Source of the DNA: Phyllobacterium myrsinacearum
Lineage (GTDB): Bacteria > Pseudomonadota > Alphaproteobacteria > Rhizobiales > Rhizobiaceae
Direction: 5' to 3'
DNA: 64,000 bases
NCBI RefSeq assembly: GCF_014138285.1
Contig: NZ_JACGXN010000008.1
Span: forward strand, 124,001-188,000
The notes beneath the pieces were generated by a model. The model was not told the DNA's origin. It ran no database searches and saw only the letters and a list, made by a program, of their open reading frames with translations. Position 1 is the first letter of the stretch, and each line of letters opens with the position of its first letter. Positions 27,152-36,287 of the stretch are shown one piece after another. A program made the position numbers and the translations under genes.

Positions 27152-28756
27152 TTACTCGGTGATGTCGACATCGGCGAAGTTATGAACACCGAAGGCGCTC
27201 TGCACGTAGCCGGTTACGTTCTTTGTCGTAACGTCGGTTACCAGCGAGTGTGCCAAAGTTGCCCATGGTGCTTCACGCTTGAACACAACCTGTGCTTCTT
27301 CATAAAGCTTGGTGCGCTCAGCAGGATCGGAAACCACGGCAGCCTTGTTGATCAGGTCCGTGAATTCCTTGTTGCACCATGCAGCGCGGTTCGAGCTGCC
27401 GACAGCCTGGCAGGACAACAGAGTTGCAAGGAAGTTGTCCGGATCACCATTGTCACCTGTCCAGCCGATGATGACGGCACCATCATGCTTTGGATCCGAA
27501 GCGCGCTTCAGATATTCCTGCCAATCGTAGCTGACGATCTCAACCTTGACGCCGACCTTGGCAAAATCGGACTGCAGGAGTTCTGCAGTGCGGCGGCCGT
27601 TTGGCATGTAGGGGCGCGCAACCGGCATTGCCCAGATCTTCATCGACAGATCTTTGACGCCGGCCTTTTCGAGGGCTTTCTTGGCTGCTTCAGGATTGTA
27701 CTCGTCATCCTTGATCGCCTTGTCGTACGACCACATTGTCGGCGGGATCGGATTGACTGCAGGTGTGCCCTGACCAAGGTATACAGCGTCAACAATGGCC
27801 TTCTTGTCGATGGCCTGATTGAGCGCCTTGCGCACTTCAGCCTTGTCGAACGGCGCCTGGGTCGTGTTGTAGGCAAGCGTTGAAACGTTCAGGCCCGGCT
27901 TCTGGATGACCGTCAGGTTGGCATCTTCCTTGAGGCCCTTAACATCAGCCGGATCCGGATAGATGGTGATGTTGCATTCGCCGGCCTTGATCTTCTGTAC
28001 GCGGACAGCCGCATCGGTTGTCACGGCGAAAATCAGATTATCAAGCTTGACCTTGCCCTTGAAATAGCTCGGGTTGGCTTCGTAGCGGATGGCCGTATTC
28101 AACTGGTAATCAACAAACTGGAACGGGCCTGTACCGACGGGTTGTTCGTTGAACTTGCCGAGGGTGCCGTCAGCAGCCAGCTTATCGGCGTATTCCTTGG
28201 AAACAATGGACGAGAAATCCATTGCCAGATTGGCGATCATTGGCGCATTTGGCTTGGTCAGCACGATCTTGACTGTCAGATCGTCAACTTTCTTGACTTC
28301 CTTGACCAGCTTGGGGAAATCCATGCCTTCGAAGTACTCGTAGGAAGCACCTTCGACATACTTGGCCCAAGGGCTGCCCTCTTTCTGACGCTCAAAGGAG
28401 AAAACAACGTCATCAGCATTCATATCGCGCGTTGGCGTGAAATAGCTGGTTGTCTGGAACTTCACGCCCGGACGCAGCTTGAACGTGTATTCAAGGCCAT
28501 CGTCGGAAATCGTCCAGCTCGTTGCCAGGCTCGGCTCGACTTCGGATGTACCCAGCTTGAATTCAACAAGCTTGTTGAAAACAGCCTGTCCAGTCGCATC
28601 GAGCGTTTCACCGCCGGTATAAAGCGCGGGATCGAAACCGCCAGGAGCAGCTTCAGAGCAGAACACGAGAGATTTAGCTGAGGCTCCACCTGCCATCAGC
28701 CCACCCGTCAACATTGCAAGCGCTGTCGCCGCAAGGAGTTTCTTGTAGGTCTTCAT
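27152..28756 (-). CDS. dppA: Peptide ABC transporter substrate-binding protein (DppA-like)
   Basis: 534 residues, SBP family 5 (cluster C), with a signal peptide ending at GGASA (about residue 26). Binds dipeptides or similar in the periplasm for DppBCDF. The frame is open 29 codons further upstream from a TTG, but GGTGGA lies just before the ATG at 28756, which also begins the signal peptide. First and probably most expressed gene of the operon. The exact ligand (dipeptide, heme, aminolevulinate) is not decidable from sequence. Confidence 0.9.
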   Translation of the reverse strand: MKTYKKLLAATALAMLTGGLMAGGASAKSLVFCSEAAPGGFDPALYTGGETLDATGQAVFNKLVEFKLGTSEVEPSLATSWTISDDGLEYTFKLRPGVKFQTTSYFTPTRDMNADDVVFSFERQKEGSPWAKYVEGASYEYFEGMDFPKLVKEVKKVDDLTVKIVLTKPNAPMIANLAMDFSSIVSKEYADKLAADGTLGKFNEQPVGTGPFQFVDYQLNTAIRYEANPSYFKGKVKLDNLIFAVTTDAAVRVQKIKAGECNITIYPDPADVKGLKEDANLTVIQKPGLNVSTLAYNTTQAPFDKAEVRKALNQAIDKKAIVDAVYLGQGTPAVNPIPPTMWSYDKAIKDDEYNPEAAKKALEKAGVKDLSMKIWAMPVARPYMPNGRRTAELLQSDFAKVGVKVEIVSYDWQEYLKRASDPKHDGAVIIGWTGDNGDPDNFLATLLSCQAVGSSNRAAWCNKEFTDLINKAAVVSDPAERTKLYEEAQVVFKREAPWATLAHSLVTDVTTKNVTGYVQSAFGVHNFADVDITE

Positions 28757-29088
28757 TTTTCCACCTTCAGAGGTTTTTTGTGTTGCCGGCCCCCTTGCCC
28801 GCAACCGAGGTTGCATGGAAGCCTTTGCAATGTCGCAATGCAAGCAGATTTATTCGCAGTCAACCTTCCAGCCAGTGAAGAATGGAAGATTCTGGGGAAA
28901 TTTTTCAACAAAGCCACAAAAATAGCGAAATTCACTAAATGAGCCGTCCATAACTTTTGCTATGCTTCGTTTTCAAATCGATACAATCTTGCCTTCCAGG
29001 CACTCTTTGCTCTCTGAGCGCGCAATATCGGCTGGATCAAGGGCCGAACTCATGCCAGAAGACGTGAAAACCAGCGAGGAGACGCATT
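28757..29088. other. 332-bp divergent promoter region
   Basis: Lies between dppA (minus) and the SDR gene (plus) and should hold both promoters. It is AT-rich around 28840-28970. I see no repeat, RNA gene or short coding frame with a good ribosome site. Confidence 0.5.
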
Positions 29089-29850
29089 GTGAACATTCAG
29101 GGTCAAACAGCGATTGTAACGGGCGGCGGATCGGGTTTGGGAGCTGCAACAGCGCGCGCATTGGCAGAAAAGGGCGCGAAAGTTGCACTTTTCGATATCA
29201 ATCTTGATGCAGCGCAAAAAGTGGCTGATGCCATCGGCGGCTTGGCCGTCGCCTGTAATGTCTCCAGTGCCGACGATGCGCAGCAGGCTGTCACCCACGT
29301 TGCAGACAAGCTTGGCACAGCGCGAATTCTCGTCAACTGCGCCGGTATCGCCAATGCCGGACGGATCGTTGGCCGCGATGGCCCCCATGATCTTGAGCTG
29401 TACCGCCGTGTGATCGAGGTCAATCTTATCGGGTCGTTCAACATGCTTCGGCTTGTCGGTGATGCTGCATCCAAACTTGAACCGCTCGATACCGGCGAGC
29501 GCGGCGTCATTATTTCGACTGCGTCGGTTGCGGCCTTCGACGGTCAGATCGGCCAGGCCGCCTACGCTTCCTCAAAGGCTGGCATTGCCGGTCTGACATT
29601 GCCGGCGGCCCGCGAACTTGCGCGTTTCGGTATCCGCGTCATGTCGATCGCGCCCGGTATCTTTGGAACGCCGATGCTGCTGGCCATGCCGCAGGAGGTT
29701 CAGGATTCGCTCGCGGCATCCATTCCATTCCCTTCCCGGCTTGGAAAACCGGAAGAATATGCCGCCCTGGCGCTGCATATTATCGAGAACCCGATGCTCA
29801 ACGGCGAAACTATTCGTCTTGACGGCGCAATACGTATGGCGCCTAAATAA
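29089..29850 (+). CDS. Short-chain dehydrogenase, 3-hydroxyacyl-CoA dehydrogenase type-2-like
   Basis: 253 residues. NAD-binding motif TGGGSGLG at 11-18, NCAG (NAG equivalent) near 84-87, and catalytic Ser/Tyr/Lys in the STASVAAFDGQIGQAAYASSKAG region. The insertions and C-terminal IRLDGAIRMAPK resemble the HSD17B10-like 3-hydroxyacyl-CoA dehydrogenases, which act on branched or short acyl-CoAs. Start is GTG (29089) with GAGGAG seven bases upstream. Stands alone. Confidence 0.85.
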   Translation: MNIQGQTAIVTGGGSGLGAATARALAEKGAKVALFDINLDAAQKVADAIGGLAVACNVSSADDAQQAVTHVADKLGTARILVNCAGIANAGRIVGRDGPHDLELYRRVIEVNLIGSFNMLRLVGDAASKLEPLDTGERGVIISTASVAAFDGQIGQAAYASSKAGIAGLTLPAARELARFGIRVMSIAPGIFGTPMLLAMPQEVQDSLAASIPFPSRLGKPEEYAALALHIIENPMLNGETIRLDGAIRMAPK

Positions 29851-30031
29851 GATAGATTGAACAGGTTCAAGCAAAATGCGAATAAACCGCAAGGTTGCGA
29901 TGCGACCAATAGTCATTGCAACCCTTTGGTATTGACCACGTTCTGTTAACGTCGGTCATCTAAATTCCTTTTTGGCTAGATATAGCTGAGAGCGCTGACA
30001 ACACCGCAATCAGAACCTGGAAAGGTGGCAG

Positions 30032-31225
30032 ATGTCCGTTATCAATCGCTTGGTCGTTTTATTGCCGGGCTTTGAACATATGCCGGTGGAGGCCCATCAT
30101 CGGCGCTTCCTGAGAGAAGCAACCAAGACAGCGCCTGTCTATGACATGGCATTGATTGAAGATGGTGCGCTGAAAGTTTCGTCTACGGAAGATACCGTCA
30201 GTATCGGCGAGTTTCGTCTGAAAACAGCGGGAACGAACTGGTCGGCACAGACCGATTTTGTTCTTTACGGCCTCGGCGATATCAATCTTTTCTATGCCTC
30301 CAGAAATCCTTTCGTTCGGATTCTGAGCGGAATTGTCGCGCTTATCGACTTCATTTTTACAGGCACGTTCTTCCGCTTTATCTCGACCAGCTGGCGCTAC
30401 GCACTTTTCTTCCTCTATCCCCTCGTCATCATGGGCTCCATTGTCGGCCTTTCCTTCGGTGCGGGAGGAATTGCCCAAAAGCTCACCGGCGATCCAACAG
30501 CATCCATCACGGTTGTAATCATCACGGCGCTGGCATTATTGGTGCTGGCGGCGCAAAGGATGCATTTTCTTCTGATCATGGACGACTGGACCTTTGCACG
30601 CGATATGGCGCGGGATCGGCGCCCCGATATTACAGCCAAGCTGCAACACGTGATTGCCAACGCTGCCGACCGTATCAGTCGCGCGCCGGCAACGACCGAA
30701 GTTGTCGTGGCTGCCCACAGCATGGGTGCAATTTGCGCCTTGCAGATTCTCGACGAAGCACTGCGCAAGAACAATTCTAGGCGCTACGGTTTGCTCACCG
30801 TGGGTTCGAGCCTTCTTAAGATTGCGCTGCACCCTGCAGCCAAGGCGTTGCGCACAAGTGTCGAAACTGTTGCGCGCAGTCGGGCGGTCTGGGTCGATGC
30901 GCAATCGCTGACAGATCCCATGAACTTCTACAAATCCAATCCGGTGAGAGACCTGAATATTTCTGACGCGGAATCCCCTGTTCTTGTCAGGGTTCGTTTC
31001 CGCCACCAGTTGTGTGATGAAACCTACAAGGCCATTCGACATAATTTTTTCCGCGTGCACCGGCAGTTTGTCTATGGTGTCGAAAAACGCACGGCTTATT
31101 CATGGCACGCGATATTGTGCGGACCCGAGTCTTTTTCCGACGTCGCCACGAGCGGCGGTCTGGCATGCGAATGCACCGCCCATGCCTCTTCATCCATGAA
31201 AATACCTGAAACTGCCGCCGTATGA
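30032..31225 (+). CDS. Membrane-embedded alpha/beta-hydrolase-like protein
   Basis: 397 residues. The N-terminus (VVLLPGFEHMP) looks like the first strand and oxyanion loop of an alpha/beta-hydrolase; three hydrophobic segments follow at about 95-120, 130-155 and 160-182; then the nucleophile elbow VVAAHSMGAI with Ser at about 232. A membrane hairpin inserted in a lipase-like fold is unusual. Overlaps the next gene by four bases (ATGA), so the two are coupled. Substrate unknown. Confidence 0.55.
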   Translation: MSVINRLVVLLPGFEHMPVEAHHRRFLREATKTAPVYDMALIEDGALKVSSTEDTVSIGEFRLKTAGTNWSAQTDFVLYGLGDINLFYASRNPFVRILSGIVALIDFIFTGTFFRFISTSWRYALFFLYPLVIMGSIVGLSFGAGGIAQKLTGDPTASITVVIITALALLVLAAQRMHFLLIMDDWTFARDMARDRRPDITAKLQHVIANAADRISRAPATTEVVVAAHSMGAICALQILDEALRKNNSRRYGLLTVGSSLLKIALHPAAKALRTSVETVARSRAVWVDAQSLTDPMNFYKSNPVRDLNISDAESPVLVRVRFRHQLCDETYKAIRHNFFRVHRQFVYGVEKRTAYSWHAILCGPESFSDVATSGGLACECTAHASSSMKIPETAAV

Positions 31226-31812
31226 TTTCGCTTGTCGTTGCTGGAAAGGCCCTTTGGGTCCTCTTTATCGTGGCCTGGTATCTATTGCGCCGCCCGTTCG
31301 ACAGGCGCGCACGCCGCGCCAAACTCACCGTCGACCGCAGAAAGGGTGCCGATACGATCCGGCTCGCCATATCCCTGATCGGGCTTGGCGTTATACCGGC
31401 GGTTTATGTGGCAACAGGACAACTGCGAATTGCATCATACACCCCAAGCCCCATCCTTCTGGCCCTTGGCGTTCTGACCGGCCTGGTCGCGCTTGCACTT
31501 TTTCGTCTGACACACAAGGCGCTGGGCCAGATGTGGTCTGTGTCGCTCCAATTGAAGCAAGATCACAAACTCATCACGACAGGTATCTACAAGCGCCTGC
31601 GACACCCGATGTATTCCGCCTTCTGGCTCATGGCATTGACCCAAGCCTTGCTTTTGCCCAATTATATTGCCGGTCTTTCAGGTCTGGCGGGGTTCGGTTT
31701 CCTGTTCTTCTTGAGAATAGGCGCAGAGGAGCGGATGATGGAAGAAGCCTTCGGGGAGGATTATCGTCGGTATCGCGCCAGCACGTGGCGCGTGCTGCCA
31801 TTCGTCTATTGA
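31222..31812 (+). CDS. Isoprenylcysteine carboxyl methyltransferase (ICMT)-family membrane protein
   Basis: 196 residues, about four to five membrane helices, with the family motif RLRHPMYSAFW (residues ~131-141) and the C-terminal EERMMEEAFGEDYRRY region that binds S-adenosylmethionine in ICMT/PEMT-type methyltransferases. Bacteria lack prenylated CaaX proteins, so the real acceptor is probably a lipid or small hydrophobic molecule. Translationally coupled to the upstream hydrolase-like gene, which suggests one lipid-related pathway. Confidence 0.75.
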   Translation: MISLVVAGKALWVLFIVAWYLLRRPFDRRARRAKLTVDRRKGADTIRLAISLIGLGVIPAVYVATGQLRIASYTPSPILLALGVLTGLVALALFRLTHKALGQMWSVSLQLKQDHKLITTGIYKRLRHPMYSAFWLMALTQALLLPNYIAGLSGLAGFGFLFFLRIGAEERMMEEAFGEDYRRYRASTWRVLPFVY

Positions 31813-31866
31813 AAGCTGATCCATAACGTATGGTGAAGTCATCACAGGATTGAAAAGAGAATTGCC

Positions 31867-32550
31867 TTGCTGAATATTGCTTCAACCGCTTCCATGCCGT
31901 TCAAGGTGCTGCTGGCATCAGCCTTCGCAGTCTCGCTCACCGCCTGCCAGTCGGCGCCGGAATCCGATGTTTCCGTTACACCGTCTGCCTATGCCGCGGA
32001 AATTCCGGAACTGACCTGCGCGTCTCATGGAAGCGTTAAAGGCTCTGCAGCGAAGTTGACGGCCAACCGGACCAAACCGGGTGATCCCGCCTACATCGAA
32101 TTCCGGCAGCGTCTGTCACCGGGCATTCCGAGCGGTCATATGTACGTCGTGTTCGGCAGGCTCGATGCAAACGGCAATCCTGTAACCCGTCAATACAATG
32201 GCCTCTTCCCCAAAGGCAGTCTGATCGGTCTCTATGGCGGAGCCATCATCCCCATGCCCGCCGAGCTGAAACCGAGCTATGCGGACTGCAATTTCTCCAC
32301 CGGTGCTGCCTATCGCGTTTCCCTGACAGAAGCCCAGTACCAGCGTCTTCTCGGCAAGGTACGCGCGAACCTGGCCAACCCGCCGCTGTGGACGATGTTC
32401 GGCTTCAACTGCAACAATTATGCTGCCTCATTGGGAAGCGTTGCAGGCCTTGTCGAACCTTCCAATCGCGCGCTGCCGTCATTTGCCTATATCTATGCTT
32501 ACATCGAAGTGAACGGGGACAAGAAACCACCCGCGAAGAAGCCAGTGTGA
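31867..32550 (+). CDS. Putative lipoprotein with conserved Cys/His
   Basis: 227 residues from a TTG start (31867), or 218 from the ATG at 31894. The lipobox LTAC places an acylated Cys at about residue 27, so it is likely a lipoprotein. The rest has a possible papain/NlpC-like arrangement: SGHMYVVFGR in the middle and GFNCNNYAASLGSVAGL near residue 180. This suggests a cysteine peptidase or acyltransferase-like fold, but I cannot confirm the family. Confidence 0.6.
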   Translation: MLNIASTASMPFKVLLASAFAVSLTACQSAPESDVSVTPSAYAAEIPELTCASHGSVKGSAAKLTANRTKPGDPAYIEFRQRLSPGIPSGHMYVVFGRLDANGNPVTRQYNGLFPKGSLIGLYGGAIIPMPAELKPSYADCNFSTGAAYRVSLTEAQYQRLLGKVRANLANPPLWTMFGFNCNNYAASLGSVAGLVEPSNRALPSFAYIYAYIEVNGDKKPPAKKPV

Positions 32551-32628
32551 ATTCAACATCACGACCGCTTTACCACTGTGGATTACCCCGCCTGTTTCCA
32601 TAATTTCGTCCCATTCCGGGAGGCATTT

Positions 32629-32739
32629 ATGCGACGTTTTGGGCTGTGGTACCAACGGCCATGTATGACCAAGAAGCCGTCCGCGGGACGCGGTATGATA
32701 TATTATATTTCTGCCCACATTTCAGAGAGCTCTGCGTAG
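32629..32739 (+). CDS. Candidate 36-residue upstream frame of DUF930 gene
   Basis: GGGAGG lies five bases before an ATG that opens a 36-codon frame whose TAG stop is immediately followed by the DUF930 start (TAGATG). The DUF930 gene has no good ribosome site of its own, so translation of this small frame could deliver ribosomes to it. Peptide basic, no family recognised. Confidence 0.4.
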   Translation: MRRFGLWYQRPCMTKKPSAGRGMIYYISAHISESSA

Positions 32740-33129
32740 ATGAAATCAGTTCTGGCCATGCTTTTGTTGACTGTTGCCATGGCAACTCCATCCAAAGCCA
32801 TGGATTCAAAGGAAGCCGAGGAACTTGAGGGCTTGAGCCCGGAAACGCGCCTGGAACAGCGTTGCGATCTTGAAGCAATGGAGCGCATTCACCATGACCC
32901 CGTCAAGCTGGTGCCAGACGAACTTGTTGCTTATGCCTTCAAGGAGCCCAAGGTGACCGGGGATAAAATCCAATCCACCGGCGCTGCTTTTCGCAGCAAG
33001 GGAGAATGGTACCACCTCTCCTACACATGCACGACGTCGCCCGATCATATGACCGTGCTGACATTTCAGTATGCAATCGGACAGATCGTTCCACACGACG
33101 AGTGGTCGCAGCATTACCTGGTGCCATAA
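32740..33129 (+). CDS. DUF930 family protein
   Basis: 129 residues with a short signal peptide (cleavage after SKA, residue 20). The string LSPETRLEQRCDLEAMERI and the following PDELVAYAF are the hallmarks of the rhizobial DUF930 family. Probably periplasmic; function unknown. Start ATG follows directly on the stop of a small upstream frame. Confidence 0.8.
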   Translation: MKSVLAMLLLTVAMATPSKAMDSKEAEELEGLSPETRLEQRCDLEAMERIHHDPVKLVPDELVAYAFKEPKVTGDKIQSTGAAFRSKGEWYHLSYTCTTSPDHMTVLTFQYAIGQIVPHDEWSQHYLVP

Positions 33130-33142
33130 TCGCATGTGAAGA

Positions 33143-33160
33143 GCGCCGCTTTCACGGCGC
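33143..33160. terminator. Hairpin between DUF930 and SleB genes
   Basis: GCGCCG-N6-CGGCGC lies between two convergent genes and probably serves as a terminator for both; T-rich sequence follows at some distance on the plus strand. Confidence 0.55.
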
Positions 33161-33175
33161 ACACACGTTCATTTC

Positions 33176-34129
33176 TTAGTTGCGGGAGCCTGGACGATCC
33201 TGCGCGAGCAGCATCTGCCCGATCGCATCGACCGATTTGCTCTTTGGTGCTTCAAAGGCAAGCACAGCCTGCTCTGCCGACTGCGGCACGGCCGCCGCGG
33301 TTCGTGTCGAAGCCTGAGCCGGTGCCGTGTAAACCATGGCAGGCGCTGGCGGATCAACCGGCACAGCGATATTGGCAAAGGCCAACTGCTGGGGTGCTGG
33401 TTCCGGAGCAGTCTGGTTCTGCGCCACGGCAAAAGGCTTATTGGTAACACGTCCGGACATTACAGCGGGCGCCGCCGGCTCTGCACTGGCCACCATAATG
33501 TTGCTGACCGCAGCCGGATTCGTATTTCTCATACTGGCAATATAAGCGTTGGCAATCGCAACGCTGGCCACCTTGTTACCCAAATCCGGGGTATTATACC
33601 GATCCCGCTTCTCGTAAAACGCATTTCCGCCAGCAACAACTGTGTAGTGCATGTTGCGATAGGGAAATCTGAGACCGGCCGTGTGGAAGAACATGGCTTC
33701 CTTGACCTTCGGATGACGCTGACCCTTGAGCACGGCATCTGCTGCCTGTTGCACATCAGGCAGTGCGGCTGACTGCATGGGCCGGGAAAGAACACCGGGA
33801 GCGAACTGCCCCTTTTCTCCCACGACGCCGCAAATCGTGTTGGCATATTTGCCGGAATCAAGACGGTTCATTACCACTGTACCCACCGCGAGCAGACCAT
33901 CCTGACTCGAACGGTTGGACTCAAAGAACATGGCCCGTTCCAGGCATTCCTTGTCCTTGGGTGTATAGGCATAGCTCGACGTCTTGGAGACTGATGTATT
34001 GCTGCTTGTCAGATTTGCCTTCACCTTACCGGCATGCTGGGCATTCTGTGTGGTACAGCCACTGACGAGGCCAATGGCGGCTATAACACCCACAATCGAG
34101 GGGGCTTTCCACTTCCTTGCGCCGATCAC
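33176..34129 (-). CDS. Cell wall hydrolase, SleB family lipoprotein
   Basis: 317 residues from the GTG at 34129; an in-frame TTG at 34207 would add 26 residues before the signal peptide and is less likely. Lipobox LVSGC ends a clear signal sequence. The SleB (Hydrolase_2) domain follows, with the conserved ERAMFFESNRSSQDGLLAVGTVVMNR string holding the catalytic Glu, and ends near residue 210. The C-terminal 110 residues are a Pro/Ala-rich low-complexity tail. SleB enzymes are lytic transglycosylase-like; in non-sporulating alphaproteobacteria they are thought to remodel peptidoglycan. Confidence 0.85.
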   Translation of the reverse strand: MIGARKWKAPSIVGVIAAIGLVSGCTTQNAQHAGKVKANLTSSNTSVSKTSSYAYTPKDKECLERAMFFESNRSSQDGLLAVGTVVMNRLDSGKYANTICGVVGEKGQFAPGVLSRPMQSAALPDVQQAADAVLKGQRHPKVKEAMFFHTAGLRFPYRNMHYTVVAGGNAFYEKRDRYNTPDLGNKVASVAIANAYIASMRNTNPAAVSNIMVASAEPAAPAVMSGRVTNKPFAVAQNQTAPEPAPQQLAFANIAVPVDPPAPAMVYTAPAQASTRTAAAVPQSAEQAVLAFEAPKSKSVDAIGQMLLAQDRPGSRN

Positions 34130-34369
34130 GAAGCAATTCTCATCGCTGTTTTTCCTGCTGGTGAAGTTGCTCACAGATTGATGTGATTTAGGGCCAAACA
34201 ATGGCAAAGAGAGTTAACAGGTCTCCACATTCTATCATCTATTTGAAATCATGACGTTATTTTATTCAAAAAAGAAGCAAAAAATTTCCAATAATGGCAA
34301 AATTAAGAATTTGTTTACCGTATTTACAGTATGGTTTTACACAACCGATCCGGCTTGAGAGGCAGAATC

Positions 34370-34561
34370 ATGCCAAGCTATTCCGCAAGATATGATACGC
34401 GTGAAGCACTGATGGAGGCGCTCGTCGAATTGATGGCGCTGGAAATTCCTGCTGAAGAATTTGCGCCGGTTCTATGTACGATCGGACCTGTCGATCTCGA
34501 TCTGCTTGCCGATTGCATGAACGATGTCGGCATCAACGACAACAGGTCCATCGCCGCTTAG
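34370..34561 (+). CDS. Small hypothetical protein
   Basis: 63 residues from the ATG at 34370, preceded by GAGAGG. Acidic, helical, rich in Leu/Met/Glu, no signal peptide. No family recognised. The 160 bp upstream is very AT-rich and probably contains its promoter. Confidence 0.55.
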   Translation: MPSYSARYDTREALMEALVELMALEIPAEEFAPVLCTIGPVDLDLLADCMNDVGINDNRSIAA

Positions 34562-34666
34562 CCACGTTCCTTTGATTCACTCTTCCGGCGGAGCAACATT
34601 CCGAAAATCACTTGTCCTGTACCGGTCGAACAATTATCTCTCGCTCAACGCAACGAGGGATGAGCC

Positions 34667-35446
34667 GTGACCGACAAGAAGGACGTATTACGCGAAACCG
34701 ACGCAGAGGCCATCCGGCTGGCAAAGACGTTGATCCGCACGGCCCGCTACGCTGCGATCGCGACACTCGACCCCATGACCGGCAGTCCGATCGCCACACG
34801 CGTCGGCCTTTCCACCGATCATGATGGCGCACCCATTATCCTCGTCTCGGGCCTTTCCGCTCATACGCCTGCCCTGATTGCGGACCCGCGTTGCTCACTT
34901 CTGATCGGCGACGTCGGCAAGGGTGATCCGCTGGCGCATGCTCGCATCACTGTATTTGCCGAAGCAAAAGAAATTGCCCGTGAAACTGCCGAACATGCTC
35001 GCCTCGAATGGCGCTACGTCTCACACCAACCCAAGGCCAAGCTCTATGTTGGACTGGGGGATTTCCGTTTCTTTCGTCTGGAACCCACTGGCGCAAGTCT
35101 GAATGGCGGGTTTGGCAAGGCTTACCAATTGGCCGCCGATGAGCTGCTCAGCCTTCATCCTGCCAATCAAGAACTGGCAACAGCGGAAAAGTCTGCCGTG
35201 GAACACATGAACGGCGATCATGCCGATGCGATTGCCCTTTATGCGCGGTTTTACGCGAAGGCACCCGATGGCAGCTGGCATATATCAGGTATTGATGCCG
35301 AGGGTTTTGACATCGCCGATGGCGATGACGTGCAGCGTATCTGGTTTTCCACGCCGCTCGGCTCCGCCAGAGATATGCATATGAGCCTTGTTCGCATGGC
35401 AGGCGAAGCGCGGACGGGCTTGGGCACCCCCAGCGAAACGGCCTGA
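34667..35446 (+). CDS. HugZ/HutZ family heme-utilisation-like protein
   Basis: 259 residues from a GTG start. An FMN-binding split-barrel (pyridoxamine-phosphate-oxidase-like) domain fills residues ~15-160 (YAAIATLDPMTGSPIATRVG), followed by a DUF2470 domain with the EHMNGDHADAIALYA motif. This arrangement is that of HugZ/HutZ proteins, which bind or degrade heme. No heme transporter lies nearby, so the role here may differ. Four bases separate it from the rRNA/tRNA methylase gene. Confidence 0.8.
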   Translation: MTDKKDVLRETDAEAIRLAKTLIRTARYAAIATLDPMTGSPIATRVGLSTDHDGAPIILVSGLSAHTPALIADPRCSLLIGDVGKGDPLAHARITVFAEAKEIARETAEHARLEWRYVSHQPKAKLYVGLGDFRFFRLEPTGASLNGGFGKAYQLAADELLSLHPANQELATAEKSAVEHMNGDHADAIALYARFYAKAPDGSWHISGIDAEGFDIADGDDVQRIWFSTPLGSARDMHMSLVRMAGEARTGLGTPSETA

Positions 35447-35450
35447 GGCG

Positions 35451-36287
35451 ATGCCATCGAAAGAGCAAGGCTGGCTGGAACAGCGCGTCATCCGCATTGA
35501 CGATGCCGAGGATATGCGGCTGGCGCCCTATCGCAATGTCCGGGAGCGGGATCTGGTCGGACGTGAAGGTCGCTTCATCGCCGAGGGCAAAGTTGTGCTC
35601 AACGTGCTGCTTGCCAATGCTGGTTTTGCTGTGGAGTCGCTTCTCGTTCTGGAAAACCGGCTGACGGGACTGACTGGGCAAATCGGCCTCTGCCCCGCTG
35701 ACGTCCCGGTTTATAGCGTATCCCGCACGGTTATGGACGCGATTGCCGGCTTCCCCATGCATCGCGGCATACTTGCCGTCGGCCGGCGCAGTGCGCCCTG
35801 CTCCGCCAGCCAGTTGCTTGACGCGCTACCGGAAAAATCTCTTGCCGTCGTCCTTTGCGGCATATCCAACCATGACAATATGGGGTCGATCTTCCGCAAC
35901 GCCGCGGCTTTCGAAGCCGATTGCCTGCTCATGGACGAAACCAGCTGTGACCCGCTCTATCGCAAGGCGATCCGGGTTTCGGTAGGGGCGGCGCTCAAAG
36001 TCCCGTTTGCGCGCGAAGGTTCGATTGAAGATCTCGTTGGCAAGTTGCAGCAGGCTGGCTTTGATATCTATGCGCTGAGCCCGTCGGGCAGAGAAACGAT
36101 CTACACCGCCCAGCCCGGCGCCCGCACCGCCCTATTGCTGGGCACGGAGGGAGAAGGCCTGCCGAAAGCACTGATGCAAAAACTGCGGACGGTCAGAATT
36201 CCGATGTCGCAGGCATTCGACAGTTTGAATGTTGCCACTGCTTCGGGAATCGCCCTGTCACGGTTTAGCCGGTTCTCCGGCGTTTGA
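35451..36287 (+). CDS. TrmH/SpoU family RNA 2'-O-methyltransferase
   Basis: 278 residues. Contains an N-terminal substrate-binding domain and the SPOUT trefoil-knot domain with motifs NHDNMGSIFRNAAAF, LLLGTEGEGLP and VPM-like RIPMSQAFDSLNVATASGIAL. Would methylate a ribose in rRNA or tRNA using S-adenosylmethionine; the exact nucleotide is not predictable. Its 3' end overlaps the convergent coiled-coil gene by 30 bp. Confidence 0.85.
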   Translation: MPSKEQGWLEQRVIRIDDAEDMRLAPYRNVRERDLVGREGRFIAEGKVVLNVLLANAGFAVESLLVLENRLTGLTGQIGLCPADVPVYSVSRTVMDAIAGFPMHRGILAVGRRSAPCSASQLLDALPEKSLAVVLCGISNHDNMGSIFRNAAAFEADCLLMDETSCDPLYRKAIRVSVGAALKVPFAREGSIEDLVGKLQQAGFDIYALSPSGRETIYTAQPGARTALLLGTEGEGLPKALMQKLRTVRIPMSQAFDSLNVATASGIALSRFSRFSGV

